Source: Dasypus novemcinctus (Eukaryota; Chordata; Mammalia; Cingulata; Dasypodidae). From it: a stretch of DNA of 64,000 nt. Shown here one piece after another: positions 1 through 13,383 of this stretch (position 1 is its first letter; the number at the start of each line of letters is the position of its first letter). The stretch covers positions 30,379,843 through 30,443,842 of the forward strand of contig NC_080702.1 in the NCBI RefSeq assembly GCF_030445035.2, read 5' to 3'. Under the pieces are notes generated by a model that had not been told where the DNA came from, did no database searches, and saw only the letters and a program-made list of their open reading frames with translations. A program made the translations under genes and the position numbers.

Positions 1-249
1 CCAGATCTCATATTGTTGCTCTGTTAACATTTATCACCAATACTAATTTACACATTTTCCTTGCTTACACAATTGCCTTTCCCTGGCCCTAATACTTTCT
101 TTCAAAGTGAACTCAACCAGCAATAAGAAGTAAGAATAAGAAGAACAAAGTGATAAAGAGAAGCTATAACATGCAAAAACAACAGCTAATTAATCCCCAA
201 GACTAGACAAAGAAGCTAAGGAACTGATTAAACCCGTCAAGATAAAGTG

Positions 250-1217
250 ATGACCAGACAGCAACAAAAATTTACAAAACAAAACAGTAATCAGGAAAAC
301 ATGGCTGAATCCAATGAACACACTAAAAACCAGGAAGGGGAGCAGAACTTCACATAAGTAATTAAAGATCTCAGAACATATATCACCAACAAATTTAATG
401 AAGTAAGGGAAGAGGTTAACAATATGAAGACAACACTTGGAGGGGAAATTGCAGACATATGCAAAAAGATAACAGATATGATGGGAATGAACACCACAGT
501 TCAAGAAATCAAAAACACACTTGCAGCAAATAACAGCAGATTAGAAGAGGCAGAGCAGAGAATTAGTGATATGGAAGACAGTACATTGGAAATCAAACAG
601 ATAGTAGAATTGATCGATAAAAAGATAGAAAAAATCCAGCTAGGACTTAGGGACCTGAATGACAATGCAAAATGCTCAAACATATGTATTATATGAATCC
701 CAGAAGGAGAAGAGAAGGGAAAGGGATCAGAAGGAGTGTTGCAGGAAATAATGGCTGAAAACTTCCCAAATCTACTGAAAGAGACAGATGTACATATCCA
801 AGAAGCACAGCTCACCCCAAACATCATAAACCCCAATAGGCCCACCCAAGACATATACTTGTCAAATTATCCAATGCTCAAGACAAAGAGAAAATTCTAA
901 AAGCAGCAAGAGAAAAGAAAACCATCACATACAAGGGAAACTCCTTAAGATTAAGTGCTGATTTCTCATCTGAAACCATGGAGGCAAGAAGGAAGTGCTA
1001 TGATATAGTCAAGGTACTAAAAGAAAAAAATTTCCAACCAAGAATACTCTATCCAGCCAAACTAGCATTCAAAAATGATGGAGAGTTCAAAATATTCACA
1101 GATAAACAGAAATTAAAAGAGTAAGCCAGCAAGAAACCTCCCCTTCAAGAAATTCTAAAGGGAGTTCTGCAGGAAGAAAGGAAAAAACAGGACAGGCAGT
1201 GTTGGAGGAGAGTGTAA
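250..1217 (+). pseudogene. L1-A ORF1 (RNA-binding chaperone), broken
   Basis: ORF1 starts MTRQQQ at 250. The start of the coiled coil is cut by a TAA near 356, the frame is open again from 424, and it stops at 696. A further in-frame TAA lies at 1122, before the family stop near 1215. The open piece carries a typical ORF1p coiled coil (NNSRLEEAEQRISDMED). The intact family product would be about 320 residues and would coat L1 RNA as a trimer. Confidence 0.85.
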
Positions 1218-1287
1218 GAGCAACAAAATAGACAAAGAGAGAAGAAAAAAACAAACAAAATATGACAAACACGAGTCCAATCAAAAT

Positions 1288-4200
1288 ATGGCTAACACCA
1301 ATAATTCCTTGAAAGTAATAACACTGAATGTCAATGGATTAAACTCACCTATCAAAAGATTCAAACTGGGACATTGGATAAGGAAATATGACCCATCTAT
1401 ATGATGTCTACAAGAGACACATCTTAGACCTAGAGACTCATGGAGACTGAAAGTGAATGGTTGGAAAACAATCTTACAAGCAAACAATAACCAAAAAAAG
1501 GCAGGAGTAGCGGTATTAATATCAGACGAAATAGACTTTAAATGCAAAACCATTGTGAGAGACAAAGAAGGGTACTACATATTAGTGAAAGGGGCAATCT
1601 GTCAAGAAGAACGAACAATCATAAATATTTATGCTCCTAACAAAGGCGACTCTAAATACGTGAGGCAAGCGCTGGAAAAACTAAGTGAAAGAATAGATGC
1701 ATCTGCAATTATAGTGGGGTATTTTAACACACCCCTATCAATTCTGGACAGAACATCTCAAAAGAGAATCACTAAAGAAACAAACTATTTGAACAGTATA
1801 TTAGAGGAGCTGGATCTAATACACATATACAGACCATTACACCCAAAGACAGCAGGATATACATTTTTCTCAAGTGCACATGGATCATTCTCCAAGATAG
1901 ACCATATGCTAGGCCACAAAGAAAGGCTTAATGAATTCAGAAAGATCAAAATCATACAAAATAATATTTCTGACCACAGTGGAGTGAAGCTGGAAATCTG
2001 CAAGGGCCAGAGGCCCAGATTTCACACCAAGATATGGAAATTAAACAGCACACTCTCAGAAAAACTGTGGGTCAAAGAGGAAATCTCAAAAGAAATCAAC
2101 GACTACCTTGAAACAAATCATAATGATAACACAACATACCAAAATTTATGGGATGCAGCAAAAGCAGTTTTGAGAGGGAAATTTATAGCCATAAATTCAT
2201 ACATCAAAAAAGAGGAAAGAGCAAAAATTGAAGAACTAAATGCACATTTGGAGGAATTAGGAAAAAAAACATCAAAATAATCCCACAGGAAGAAGAAGGA
2301 AGGAAGTAATAAAGATAAGAGCAGAACTAAATGAAATAGAAAATAAGAAAGCACTTGAAAAGATAAACAAGACCAAGAGCTGGTTTTTTGAGAAGATCAA
2401 TAGAATTGACAATCCTTTAGCGAGAATAACAAAGAAAAAAAGAGAGAAGATGCAAATACACAACATAAGAAATGAGAAAGGATATATCACCATTGATCCC
2501 ACAGAAATAAAGACTATCATAAGAGGATACTTTGAAAAACTATAGTCCAACAAAAATGACAATTCAGAGGAAATGGACAAGTTCCTAGAAACACATAAGT
2601 AGCCGATGTTGGCAAAAGAAGAAATTGATGATCTCAACAAACCAATCACAAGTAAAGAGATAAAATCAGTCATTAAAAACCTCCCAACTAAGAAGTGCCC
2701 AGGGCCAGATGGCTTCACAGGTGAATTCTACAAAACATTCCAGAAAGAACTAACACCAATCCTGCGGAAAGTCTTCCAAAAAATTGAAACAGAAGGAACA
2801 TTGCCTAACTCCTTCTATCATGCCAACATTACCCTAGTACCAAAGCCAAACAAGGACACCACAAGAAAGGAAAATTACAGACCAATTTCTCCAATGAACC
2901 TAGATGCAAAAATACCTAACAAAATAGTTGCTAATCAAATGCAACAACACATTAAATGAATTATGCACCATGACCAAGTGGGATTCATTCCAGGTATGCA
3001 AGGATGGTTCAACATAAGAAAATCAATCAATGTAATACACCATATAAACAGATTGAAGGAAAAAAACCACATGATTATATCTATAGATGCAGAAAAAGCA
3101 TTTGAAAAAATACAGCACACTTTCTTGATAAAAACACTCCAAAAGATTGGAATACAAGGAAATTTTTTGAACATGATAAAGAGTATATATGAAAAACCTA
3201 TAGCCAACATCGTTCACAATGGAGAAATCCTAAAATCCTTCCCTCTAAAGTCAGGAACAAGACAAGGATGCCCACTGTCTCCCCTTCTATTTAACATTGT
3301 CTTAGAAGTACTTGCTCGAGCACTGAGGCAAGAACCAGATATAAAAGGCATTTGAATTGGAAAGGAAGAATTCAAAATTTCATTATTTGCAGATGACATG
3401 ATCCTATACATAGAAAACCCTGAGAGGCCTATAACAAAGTTTCTAGAACTCATAAATGAGTTTAGTAAAGTCGCAAGTTATAAGATCAATGCGCAAAAAT
3501 CAGTAGCATTTCTGTACACCAATAATGAGCAAGATCAGGAGGAAATCAAGAAACAAATACCATTCACAATAGTAAATAAAAAAATCAAATATTTAGGAAT
3601 AAATTTAACTTAAGATGTAAAAAACTTATACACTGAGAACTATACAAGACTGTTCAAGGAAATCAAAGAAGACCTAAATAAATGGAAGAATATTCCTTGT
3701 TCATGGATAGGAAGACTAAATATTATTAAGATGTCTATCCTACCAAAGCTGATCTACACATTCAATGCAATCCCAATAAAAATCAACACAGCCTTCTTTA
3801 AGGAACTAGAAAAGCTAACTATAAAATTTATTTGGAAAGGAAAGAGGCCCTGAATAGCCAAAGACATATTGAAAAAGAAAAACAAAATTGGAGGAATCAC
3901 ACTACTGGACTTGAAAACATACTACAAAGCTACAGTAGTGAAAACAGCATGGTATTGGCATAAGGAGAGACACACAGACCAATGAAATCGTATTGAAATT
4001 TCTGATAAAGAACCTCATATATATAGCCATATAATATTCGATAAAGCCACCAAACCCTCTGAACTAGGAGAGAATGGCCTGTTCAACAAATGGGGCCTGG
4101 AGAACTGTATATCCATATGTAGAAGAATGAAAGAGGATTACCATCTCACACCTTATACAGAGATCAACTCAAGATGGATCAAAGACCTAAATATAAGAGC

Positions 4201-5099
4201 CAAGACCATAAAGACCTTGGAAAGCAGTGTAAGGAAACATCTACAAGACCTTGTAATAGGAAATGGCTGCATGAACTTCACACCAAAAGCACGAGCAGTA
4301 AAAGAACAAATAGATAAATGGGACTTCCTCAAAATTAAAGCCTTCTGCACCTCAAAGGAGTTTGTCAAGAAAGTAAAAAGGGAACCCACACAATGGGAGA
4401 AAATATTTGGCAACCATATATCTGATAAGAGACTTATTACTTGCATTTACAAAGAACTCCTATATCTTGAAAATAAAAAGATAAACAACCCATTTAAAAA
4501 ATGGGAAAAAGATTTAAACAGACACTTCTCCAAAGAAGAAATACAAATGGCTAAATGCACATGAAAAAATGCTCCAAATCTCTAGCTACCAGGGAAATGC
4601 AAATCAAAACTACAATGAGATACCATCTTACTTCCATAAGATTGGCAGCTATGAAAAAAACAGAAGAATACAAATGCTGGAGAGGATGTGAAGAAAGGGG
4701 AACACTCATCCACTGCTGGTGGGAATGCAGAAGGATCCAACCATTCTGGAGGACAGTTTGGCAGTTTCTCAAAAAACTAACTGTAGATTTGTCATATGAC
4801 CCAGCAATTCCACTGCTGGGTATATACCCAGCAGAACTGAAAACAAGGACACAAACTGATATATGCACACCAATGCTCATAGCAGCATTGTTCACAAAAG
4901 TTGGAATCAACCCAAATGCCCATCAACAGATGAGTGGATCAATAAAATGTGGTATATACATTCAATGGAATACTACTCGGCTGTAAGAACAAATACACTA
5001 CAAACACACATGATAACATGGATGAACCTTGAGAACCTTATGTTGAGTGAAGCAACCCAGGCATTAAAGGACAAATACTACATGACCTCAATGATATGA
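1288..5099 (+). pseudogene. L1-A ORF2 (endonuclease-reverse transcriptase), broken
   Basis: ORF2 begins at ATG 1288 with ANTNNSLKVITLNVNG and ends DKYYMTSMI at 5099. Visible parts are the endonuclease (1453-2280, with SDHSG near 1975), reverse transcriptase (FADD near 3391) and the C-terminal domain. The endonuclease motif expected as GDFN reads GYFN, losing a catalytic aspartate. There are several stops and frameshifts (for example near 1401, 2280 and 2958), so no active protein is made. Confidence 0.9.
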
Positions 5100-7254
5100 A
5101 ATAAGGAAGTTGCCTCAGAGAGCTAGAGACTGGAAGACAGACTCACAGGAAATCGGGGGGTAGAGGAAGTATGTAAGCTGACATCTACATGGGTGAAATA
5201 TATTATAAGCTGGTGGTAAGTATGTACACAAGGAAGAGATAAAATGGGGGCATAGTGTTAGCTTTGGGTGGGACTTTGCGGGTTTGAGGGGGCTAGGGAT
5301 GGGCAGATGGGCAATAATGTCAAAGAAATTTTGGGGAGAGGGGCAACATACGAACATAGGAGATTGTCAGGTGTTGGTTGAAAATAAAATGCTGAGAAAA
5401 CCTTTTCAAAATATAATTAGGAAAGTTACCTGTTTACAATACTCAAAGGGGATAATCTGACGCAGTACAGACTCCTAGGGAATATCTGAATGCTCATTTT
5501 GCCAGAGTGGGTTATACCATTGGGTAGAGACCCATATAATGAGAGTGAAGGTAGACCCACATCCTGGGGAGGACTAATGCCATCAATAGAGGGAACTGTA
5601 TCTCCTCAGAGAAAAGGTGGCTCCCAGGGCATTAGGGCAGTTGAGCAAGTCAAGTCCTCAACACTGTTGAAAGTATCACTGAACATGGCTCCTCAAGAAA
5701 TGAAGATTGACTGTCACTGCGGGGCCCAAGGAGAGGGGGAAATAGATATTTTGGAACCAAAGTAAATGTGAGGGCAAAAGAAGTGTTTCACAAGAGTACA
5801 CAAGGATGGATATAAAACATGTAATATTACACCAAAAACATATAGGGGATGACAGACTAATAATGTAAACCATAATGTAAAACATAGGATAAATTAAAAA
5901 CTTAGAAAACTGTATAGCCTAAAGTATGAACTGCAATGTAAACACAAATGTCACCTTGTTTGAAAGCTATTGTCTCAATATCTGTACATCAGTTTCAGTA
6001 AATATGATATGAATAAGTTAAAAGATTATCACTGTGGAAGGGAAAAGGTTTTATAATGGATATGTGGGAGTACTGTATATTGTATAGATGAATTACTGTG
6101 ACTAGGGCTCTTGTGAAGGGAACCTCAATAATTAGGAAAAAAGAAAAGAAAAAGATAGGATGTAGAATTTTTCCAATTCAATATGTATTCTATATCTAAC
6201 CTTTAAACTCATCGCTATATTCCATTTTACTATTAAGGGAACCTGACATTATATTGGGCTTCACTTTTCAGGAAGTTTTGGATCACAGAGTGGTTCAACA
6301 ATGGCAGCGGAGGAATACTGGTATGGAATGTTTTTGACAGGCGATATATGGTTGACAGGGAGTTATACAGGGCATGTGTCCAGGGTGCATGGAAATGTTT
6401 GGATATACTCATAGTGGAAACAATTAAAAAAAAAACAACTGGGGGGGTACTGGGTTCCTGGCCAGGTGGGGGCTCTGTCATGGTCCCTAGGGGAGCAGTG
6501 GCAGTCCCCCAGGTGCAACAGTAAGGACCAGGAAGGAATGAGGGTCGAACAGTGAGCCCCTGATACTAATGACTATGCTTGTGAGCCTATACACCTGAAA
6601 TAAGAACAAGGCCTAGAGCAGCACTGTGCCTAAGAGTTCCCTCCTGACAACCTCTGTGTTACTCAAATGTGGCCAGTCTCGAAGCCAAACTCAACATGTA
6701 AATGCAATGCCTTCCCCCTAGCATGGGGCATGACACCCGGGGATGAGCCTCCCTGGCACCGAGGGATCACTACCAAGTACCAGCTGATGACGTAACTAGA
6801 AAACGACCTTGAATTAAAGGTTCAATGTGGACCAGCAGAATATCCCTGTCTACATATAATAACAGGAGTTAAAAATGCTGTTTCACCTAAATTAAGGGGG
6901 AAATGGAAAGGACAAATGAGTTCATACGGCTATTAGTCTCTAAAAAAGAGTCTGGAGGTTGTCAGAAGGATTGCCCTTATGCAAAACTGAGCAGAGTCTA
7001 AGAGACAGATAAAGTAGATACAACCCCAGGTATTGGTCCTTTTGAGGGCTAAAAGGACCCACAGGTTCTATGATCATGGCAGATGGGGTTCACTGCCATG
7101 CCAGTTGGCCCTTCTTTGGAGCTGGTGTTTCTGTGTGATGGAGCTGGACTCAGATGGGATCTCTTTTCACAAGACTTTCATGCTACTTTACTGGAATTGT
7201 AGTTGGTGCTGGGGCTTAAGATATATCTAGGTTCTTCAATTTTTGCTCTTTCTT

Positions 7255-8852
7255 TTTTGATGAATTAAAAAGCTAGTGTTTTTGTGAGTGAGGGAAAGAG
7301 AAAAGAAAGGCAATAGTTTCAAGAGTGGATAAAAGACAGAAAACAAAGCAAAGGTATTAGAAATTAAGAGTTAGACACTTTGGGGATCAAAGAAAGGGAG
7401 GTGGAATATAGGAGAGACAGTAGATGATGGAGGATATCAAGATGTAGGGGAAAGGGAATAGTGTAGGTAGCCAAAATCAATTCACACAGAAATGAGGTAG
7501 CGGAGGATGAGGAAACCCAGCAAATGTGAGGTGTTCCCTGCCGCACCTATTGTATTATTAAGATAAAATAAAATAAGTAGAAAATGAGGGACAAGAGAGA
7601 GAAAAAAAGAAAAAGAGAAGAAAGAAAGAAAGAAAAAAGTGGTGGGTAAAGGGAGGGGAACAAGTAGGGAAAAGAAAAAAAGATATAGAACAACCACAAC
7701 AGCAACAACAAAAAAGCCCCCCTAAATAACTGAAAAAAAAAAAAAAAGACTTTGGGGGATATGCTGGGAGAAAAGACTAGGAGATAATGCAGTGTTAGCA
7801 ATGAGGACATTAAAAAAAAAAACAAAACAAAACAAAAAGAAAAAACGCAAACGTTGAGGGCTAGGACATTCAAGGACCTCAGATGGACCTCAGGGCGTGA
7901 TGGATTCAGGGATGGAAAGTCTGAGATATTGAAGACTCAAGAGGTGTGAATCTCTGGGGTGTGGGCCACCAGGGTTTAATGGACTCAGACCTGGCAGCCT
8001 CAAATCTGGTTACCCGCAGCTGGGTGCCAGCCTTCTGGGAGAGGTCACATCCGCAAACTCTAACCTATGTGTCTGAACCCCGCAATTCACTCACTCACTC
8101 AGGTTTATTTTGTGGCTGTATCACCAATTCGACTTCAGGACACCTCCCACCCTGTAAGCCTCCGGAATGGCCACCTGGGGGCGCCTCTACACTGCAGCCA
8201 ATTTAATGACGTGGATCAGTAGCCAGGCCTGGGGGTGGGGCTCCAGCTGGAAACGCCGATAACAAAGTCCAAAACCGAAATTCCCACGCTTCGCAAAATA
8301 TTCCCCTAATCGGCTTCCGGATATCTCCCACCCGCGGGCCCTGAAACAGTCTCCTGGTGATGTCTCTTTGTTGTGAACAATTTAAGGCTGCTTCAGATTG
8401 GCAGCCGGCCTTGGTGGGGCAGGGCTCTAGACGAAGCGCTATTTGTGTCCACAATAAAAAATTCCCCACTTCGCAATAAAACTCCCGTTTGTCTCCCCAA
8501 ATCGTCTGCGAAGGCTTCCTGTCCTGTTAGCCCCCCAATAGCCCGCTCAGGGCTTATGAATTTCCTAGTACTGCAGAGCCTCCAGAAATTGCCACCACAA
8601 TGCCAGTGCCGCGGCTCCGCCCACCCCAGGAGGGAGCTTCCGGTGTGCAGCTCCCACCTCCGTGTAATAGAGCCTCAATTTTTTCTTATAGATAAATTTT
8701 CTCTGTTACCTTCCCACCCAATCGATGTCCAGACACCTCCTGCCCTGCAAAATCCTGAAACAGCCTGGTCCTGAAGAATTTCCAACGTTTTCCCAGTCGC
8801 TTCTTTGCAGGAGAAAATCTCAGGTGCGCTCACTCAGCCACCATCTTGCCCC
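7255..8852 (-). mobile_element. L1 5' UTR module, minus strand
   Basis: This is the 5' end of an L1 on the minus strand. The L1 start (GGGGCAAGATGGTGGCTGAG) is at about 8852, and the 5' UTR runs down to 7255, where it stops before ORF1. It matches the 5' UTR at 59907-60735. The poly-purine tract at 7560-7740 is part of it. It is joined at one end to L1-A and at the other to a truncated ORF1 of a different L1. Confidence 0.8.
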
Positions 8853-8861
8853 GCCTCTTTT

Positions 8862-9135
8862 TGATTTCTTGAATTGTACTGTTCATCACCATCATATCCA
8901 CTATCTTTTTGTGTATGATAGCAATTTCTTCTGTATCATCTCCAAGTGTTTTCTTCATATTCTTAAACTCTTCCTTTACTTCATTAAATTGGTCACTAAT
9001 ATATGTTTTGAGCACTTTAATTCCTTGTTCAATATTCTGCTCCTCTTCCTGGTTTTTAGTTTGTTCATTGGATTGTGGCTTGTTTTCCTGATTATTGGTT
9101 TGGTTTGTAGTTTTTTGTTGCTGTCTGGTCATCAT
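8862..9135 (-). pseudogene. L1-C ORF1, first ~90 codons only
   Basis: The reading frame runs from MMTRQQQKTTNQ through NEVKEEFKNMKKTL to STIQEIK. It then continues a few codons into unrelated L1 5' UTR sequence (RRGKMVAE, stop at 8830). It has no stop in the retained part, unlike copies A and B, but lacks the RNA-binding domains. Confidence 0.8.
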
Positions 9136-9833
9136 TTTATTTTGCTGGGTTTATTCAGTTCCTTAGCTTCTTTGACTAGTCTTGGGGTTTAATTAGTTGT
9201 TGTTTATGTGTAAGTGTTATGTCTTCTTTTTGTCACTTTGTTCTTATTCTTTTCTTGTTGCTGGCTAAGTTCACTTTGAAGGAAAATATTAGGGCCAGGG
9301 AAAGCAAATGAGTAAGAAAAGAAAATGTGTAAAGTAGTATTGATAAGAAATGTTAACAGAGGAATGATGCGAGATCTAGGAGAGTGTATATTAGACTCAT
9401 GTAAACTGTGTAGGGTTATAGCATTAAGTAGAGTACATATAATGAGACAGTCAACTGAATATGGGGAGGAATATAGTATGAATTAAAAGGCCAGTGTTTT
9501 CATGAGAGAGGGAAAGAGAAAAGAAAGACAATAATATAAAGAGTGAATAAAACACAGAAAACAGGACAAAGATATTAGAAATAAAAAATCAGACAATTTG
9601 AGGGCCAAACAAAGGGAGGTGGAATGTAAGAGAAACAGAGATGATGGAGGATAGAAAGGTGTAGAGGAAAGGAGATAGTATAGGTGGCCAAAATCAATAC
9701 ATAGAGAAAAGAAGAAATGGAGGATGAGGAAGTACAGCAAATGTGAAGTGCTCCCTGCAGCACCTATTATATATAAAATAAAATAAAATAAAAAGAAGAG
9801 AAAGGAAGAAAAAGAGAAAAAAATGGGGGGTAT

Positions 9834-10212
9834 GTGCAGTGCTGATGCACGCAAGGAGTGCTGTGCCACGCAGAGGTGTCCCCTGTATAGGGAAGCCCCA
9901 TGCGCAAGGACTGTGCCCCATAAGGAGAGCCACCAAGCATGACGAATGTGCAGCCTGCCCAAGAATGGCACTGCACACACACAAGAAGAGCTTCCCAACA
10001 TGAAAGAAAGTGCAGTCTGCCCAAGAATGGCACTGTACACATGGAGAGCTGACACAATGAGATGATGCAACAAAAAGAAACACAGTTTCCTGGTGCCACT
10101 GATAGGAATAGAAGTGGTCACAGAAGAACACACAGCAAGTGGACACAGAGAGCAGACAACTGGGGGTGGGGGAGAGGGATGAGAAATGAAAAATCTTTAA
10201 AAAAAAAAAGAA
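9834..10212 (+). repeat. DAS SINE, 5'-truncated
   Basis: The body of an armadillo DAS SINE lacks its tRNA-like head. It starts at TGCAGTGCTGATGCACGCAA and ends in a CTTTAAAA-type tail. The segment CTGCCCAAGAATGGCACTG occurs twice (about 9955 and 10018), indicating an internal duplication. It lies in the L1-C 5' UTR. Confidence 0.82.
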
Positions 10213-11259
10213 TAAAGGCCTTGGGGGATAAAAGGGAAGAAAAAACCAGGAGAAATGCAGCAACAGCAATCATGAAACAAACAAACAAACAAACAAAAAC
10301 AACAACAACAACAAAAAACCAAAACCCAATGTTTCAAGCTAGGAATCCTCTTTGCAGTTAAATAAAATACTTAGGGATCTGATGTTCCCCCTTTCTACCA
10401 TCCTTACTTCCTTCTCTCCCAGGCCAGCAGGAAAGCTGCATGGGGGGTTTAGAAGGAGATTCAAGTGGGTCCTTGTTGAACCAACTCAATACAGAAGACA
10501 ATGACTCCTTATTTCTAGCACGAGAGCACCTACACCTCACCAGAAACCCCAAATATGCTTTTGGAAGCTTGGATAGCACGTCCTACAGTCCCTCCCCCTT
10601 ACATGTGCTAGGGGAGGTCTAATTGATTTTCTGACTCCAGCTTCTCCCAGACCAAGTTTCCTATCCCAGGACATTTAGGTAAATTGGGCTTTCTCAGCAG
10701 ATTCACCTCCCCTTTCTTCCCAGGCTCTCCCCAAGCCAGCTGGTACACTCCTCCAAGCTCAAAGAGAAAAAAAACAAAACAAAAAATGTGGAGGGTGCAC
10801 TGGATTTGGAAATGTGAAGTCCAGGATATTGCGGACTCAAGGTATGTGAGTCTGAAGTGTGGGCTATGGGGGTTTAGGGGACACAGACCTGGGAACCACA
10901 CATCCAGGAAACATGGGGTATGGAAGGCCGCCACACAACCAATAATTTTCAGAGATCACTGTGACCGCCAGCCCTAGGGGGAAGGGTCCTGCTGACAACT
11001 TCTGTGTCAGAAACCCAAAATTCTACCTCTTGCAAGAATCTCTTCTGTCACTGTCTCACCAAATCAACGTCCAGACACCTCCTGCCCTGCAAGCCCCTGA
11101 AACAGCCTGCTCCAGCAGGACTCCAACCCTACTTAGCCATTTCTTTGCAGGAGAGATTATGAGGTTCACTCACTCAGATGCCATATTGCTCTGCCTCCCC
11201 TCTGCAGGTTTTGAACTGGATTTAGTGAGTAAAATATGGGAGATTTAAAAAAGGAACTT

Positions 11260-12190
11260 TTTGTCCCCCAAAATTAGAAGATCCAAGAAAAGTTAGTGCA
11301 AAGAGAATGTCTATATATTTCCTGTCATAAAATTTCAGCTGGATGACTGATAACCCAGTGTCTCAAGGATGAGCCAGGAATTGAGCCAGGGACCTCATAT
11401 ATGCCAGGCAGGAACTCTTCCACCCAGCTAACCTCTGTACTTAGGTTAGTTAACCTTTCAGAAGGCTATCTGCCCCTTTTCCCTTGGGCAGGTTAGCTTC
11501 CTTGCACAGCCATCTGTCTCTGCATCCTCTCTGAGGTAATTCCTCTCTTTACCTAGAAGGCTGTGCTTGCCAGCCTGCTTGAGATCCCCCTCTCCTCTTC
11601 CTGTTGAATTGGGGTCCCTTCCAATATTCAAGGGAGCCCACCTGGCTAAACACACTGCAAAGAAACCACTCTCAACTCACCCAGACTCCTCTTCCTCTCA
11701 GGAATCTGCCGACACACTCCATTTGGAACCAGCGGCTCCACCTAGGCTATCCCCCTGAGGATGGGGTATGTATGCTGCTTTCATCCATCAGAGCGAGCAA
11801 CCCACAATTTGCCCCTATCTTCCCTATCCATCCAGTATCTTAATAGGTGACTCAGAGTACCTTTCAGTTATATATATATCCAAAGGAGCTAGCAGGAAGG
11901 GTGATGTCGGTCCCCCTCTCAGATAGAATTCACCAGTTTTACCCTCCCTTAATATCTTGAGGATGGGGGAGGGGAGCCCTTCCTTTTGGCCAGGAGGTTG
12001 AATAACTCATTATTAGTTGTTTTGGCTTCTTTGTCACTCTGCCCCTCACTCTCCTGGGAGTTGTATAGCCATGTTCTTGTTTGATGTACCCAAAGCAGAT
12101 CCCCAAGGCAGCCTCTGGCTCTTTCTCCATTGTTTCATTGAAAGCTGGACCTTATCTATCTAACCCATCAATCATGTTCTCACAATCCTC
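11260..12190 (-). repeat. Older L1 5' UTR-like sequence
   Basis: 11955-12190 is clearly homologous to 14640-14870, which lies upstream of an L1 ORF1, so it is L1 5' UTR on the minus strand. 11345-11460 resembles a decayed tRNA-type SINE (TCAATTCCTGG box B-like on the minus strand). I see no gene in 11260-11955. Confidence 0.5.
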
Positions 12191-13372
12191 CCGATATCTT
12201 CTTAATATCCTTAAACTCTTTAGCCATGTCATTGAATTTATTAAGGAGAGATTTGTTTGAACATCTATGATTAGTTGTCTTCACTCCTTTATGTCATCTG
12301 GAGTCTTTTCTTTTTCCTGTAAGTGGGCCATGCCTTCCTCTTTCTCAGTGTAGATTGTAATTTTTTGTTGGTGTCTTGGCATCTGGATTACTGGAGTATG
12401 TATTCTGGGTGCAGTTTCTCTCTTTAGTTTAGGGTTTACTTGTTCATTCTCTCTTGCTGGTAGTGTAGTAGGAGCCATGGATGTAGCAAGCTGTGGAGCC
12501 TCAAGCTGCCCTCATTGCCCCCGGGACCAATGAAGTTTCTCCTATCTTTCTCCTTTGCCAGGGATAGGGACAGAGTCACAGCTGTGTGGAATAATCCAAG
12601 TTGTGCAGGCCTAGACTGTAATTGCCCAGAGAGACTGATGAAGGTTCATGCCCTTTTCTCCCCTGCTTACCATGGGGATGGAGCTGCAGGTGTGGGCAGC
12701 AATCTATGCTGAGCATTTCCAAAATGACCAAAGTTATCTCGGTAGAATTCCAACTATTCAGTCTGTGCCAGCTGAATGAACCTGCAGTTACCTGGATAGG
12801 CTCATGCAGGGCCTGCCAGCCTCCTCCCTGCTAGAGGTGGGGCTGAAGCCTGGGCTAGGGCTGCAGGCTGATCTGGGTGAAAGAAGCCAGTCCCTATCAT
12901 GACTGTTATCTTCATTAAGCCTGGCTTCCCCTCATGCCAGGGGTGGAGTAAAAATTGTGGCTACTGGCCTCCTTCTGACTTGGACAGGTTCAAATTATAG
13001 CTGTTCTTTGGGTTACACTTTAGCCAGCAGAATTTTCTAATCAGTAGTTGAAGGCAGTGGCCAATCATCTCTTCTTCCCCTGTATTTGGGAAGTGGAACT
13101 TCCAATTCCAGCCACAGAATGGCTCCTGAGGTGACTTGTGCTGCCAGTGGAGGATGGACACTGGCCTGTATGGCATGGAGGGCTCTACTTATAAGTCTTC
13201 TCTGCAGATGGGCAGTTTCCATCTTCCATTCTTTCAAGAATGTGGCAGGATACTCTTCTGGTCTCCTGGAGCCCCCAAACAGGAACTTTAGATAGCTCTG
13301 GGTGATTACTAACTACCCTGTAGCACAAGCTGACTCCAGGAGCTCCTTACTCTGCTGCCATCTTGCTGGTTT
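12190..13372 (-). mobile_element. L1 module: 5' UTR plus start of ORF1, minus strand
   Basis: The 5' end is near 13372 (AGCAAGATGGCAGCAGAGTA). The 5' UTR runs to about 12480. An ORF1 start follows (open from 12478, with MPRHQQKI at 12382) and stops at 12281; homology ends near 12190. This is an older L1 subfamily than copies A-C. Confidence 0.72.
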
Positions 13373-13383
13373 TCTCTGCTTCC

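Larger units (their letters stand above)
1..7240 (+). mobile_element. LINE-1 copy A, plus strand, truncated at both ends
   Basis: The window opens inside an L1 5' UTR. It continues through ORF1 (about 250-1217), ORF2 (1288-5099) and about 2.1 kb of 3' UTR. The 5' UTR and ORF1 match the reverse complement of the copy at 59298-59820 almost base for base. The 3' UTR stops at about 7240, before the terminal 700 bp and poly(A) present in other copies. It abuts an L1 5' UTR in the opposite orientation. The element is dead. Confidence 0.92.
8855..11205 (-). mobile_element. L1 copy C: 5' UTR plus N-terminal ORF1, minus strand
   Basis: The 5' end is near 11205. A 5' UTR of about 2 kb follows, and ORF1 starts at 9135 (MMTRQQQKTT). 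ORF1 stays open through the coiled-coil start to TIQEIK, where it is cut at 8855 by the 5' end of the neighbouring module. A truncated DAS SINE lies in the 5' UTR at 9834-10212. Confidence 0.82.

Noticed and set aside
7560-7740. Purine-rich low-complexity tract as a separate repeat
   Set aside because: It is part of the L1 5' UTR, matched at 60210-60340.
11440-11460. Possible last ADGRE2 exon (minus strand: aag, then codons for V, N and stop)
   Set aside because: The match is only nine bases, the polypyrimidine tract is weak and it lies in L1-derived sequence; likely chance.
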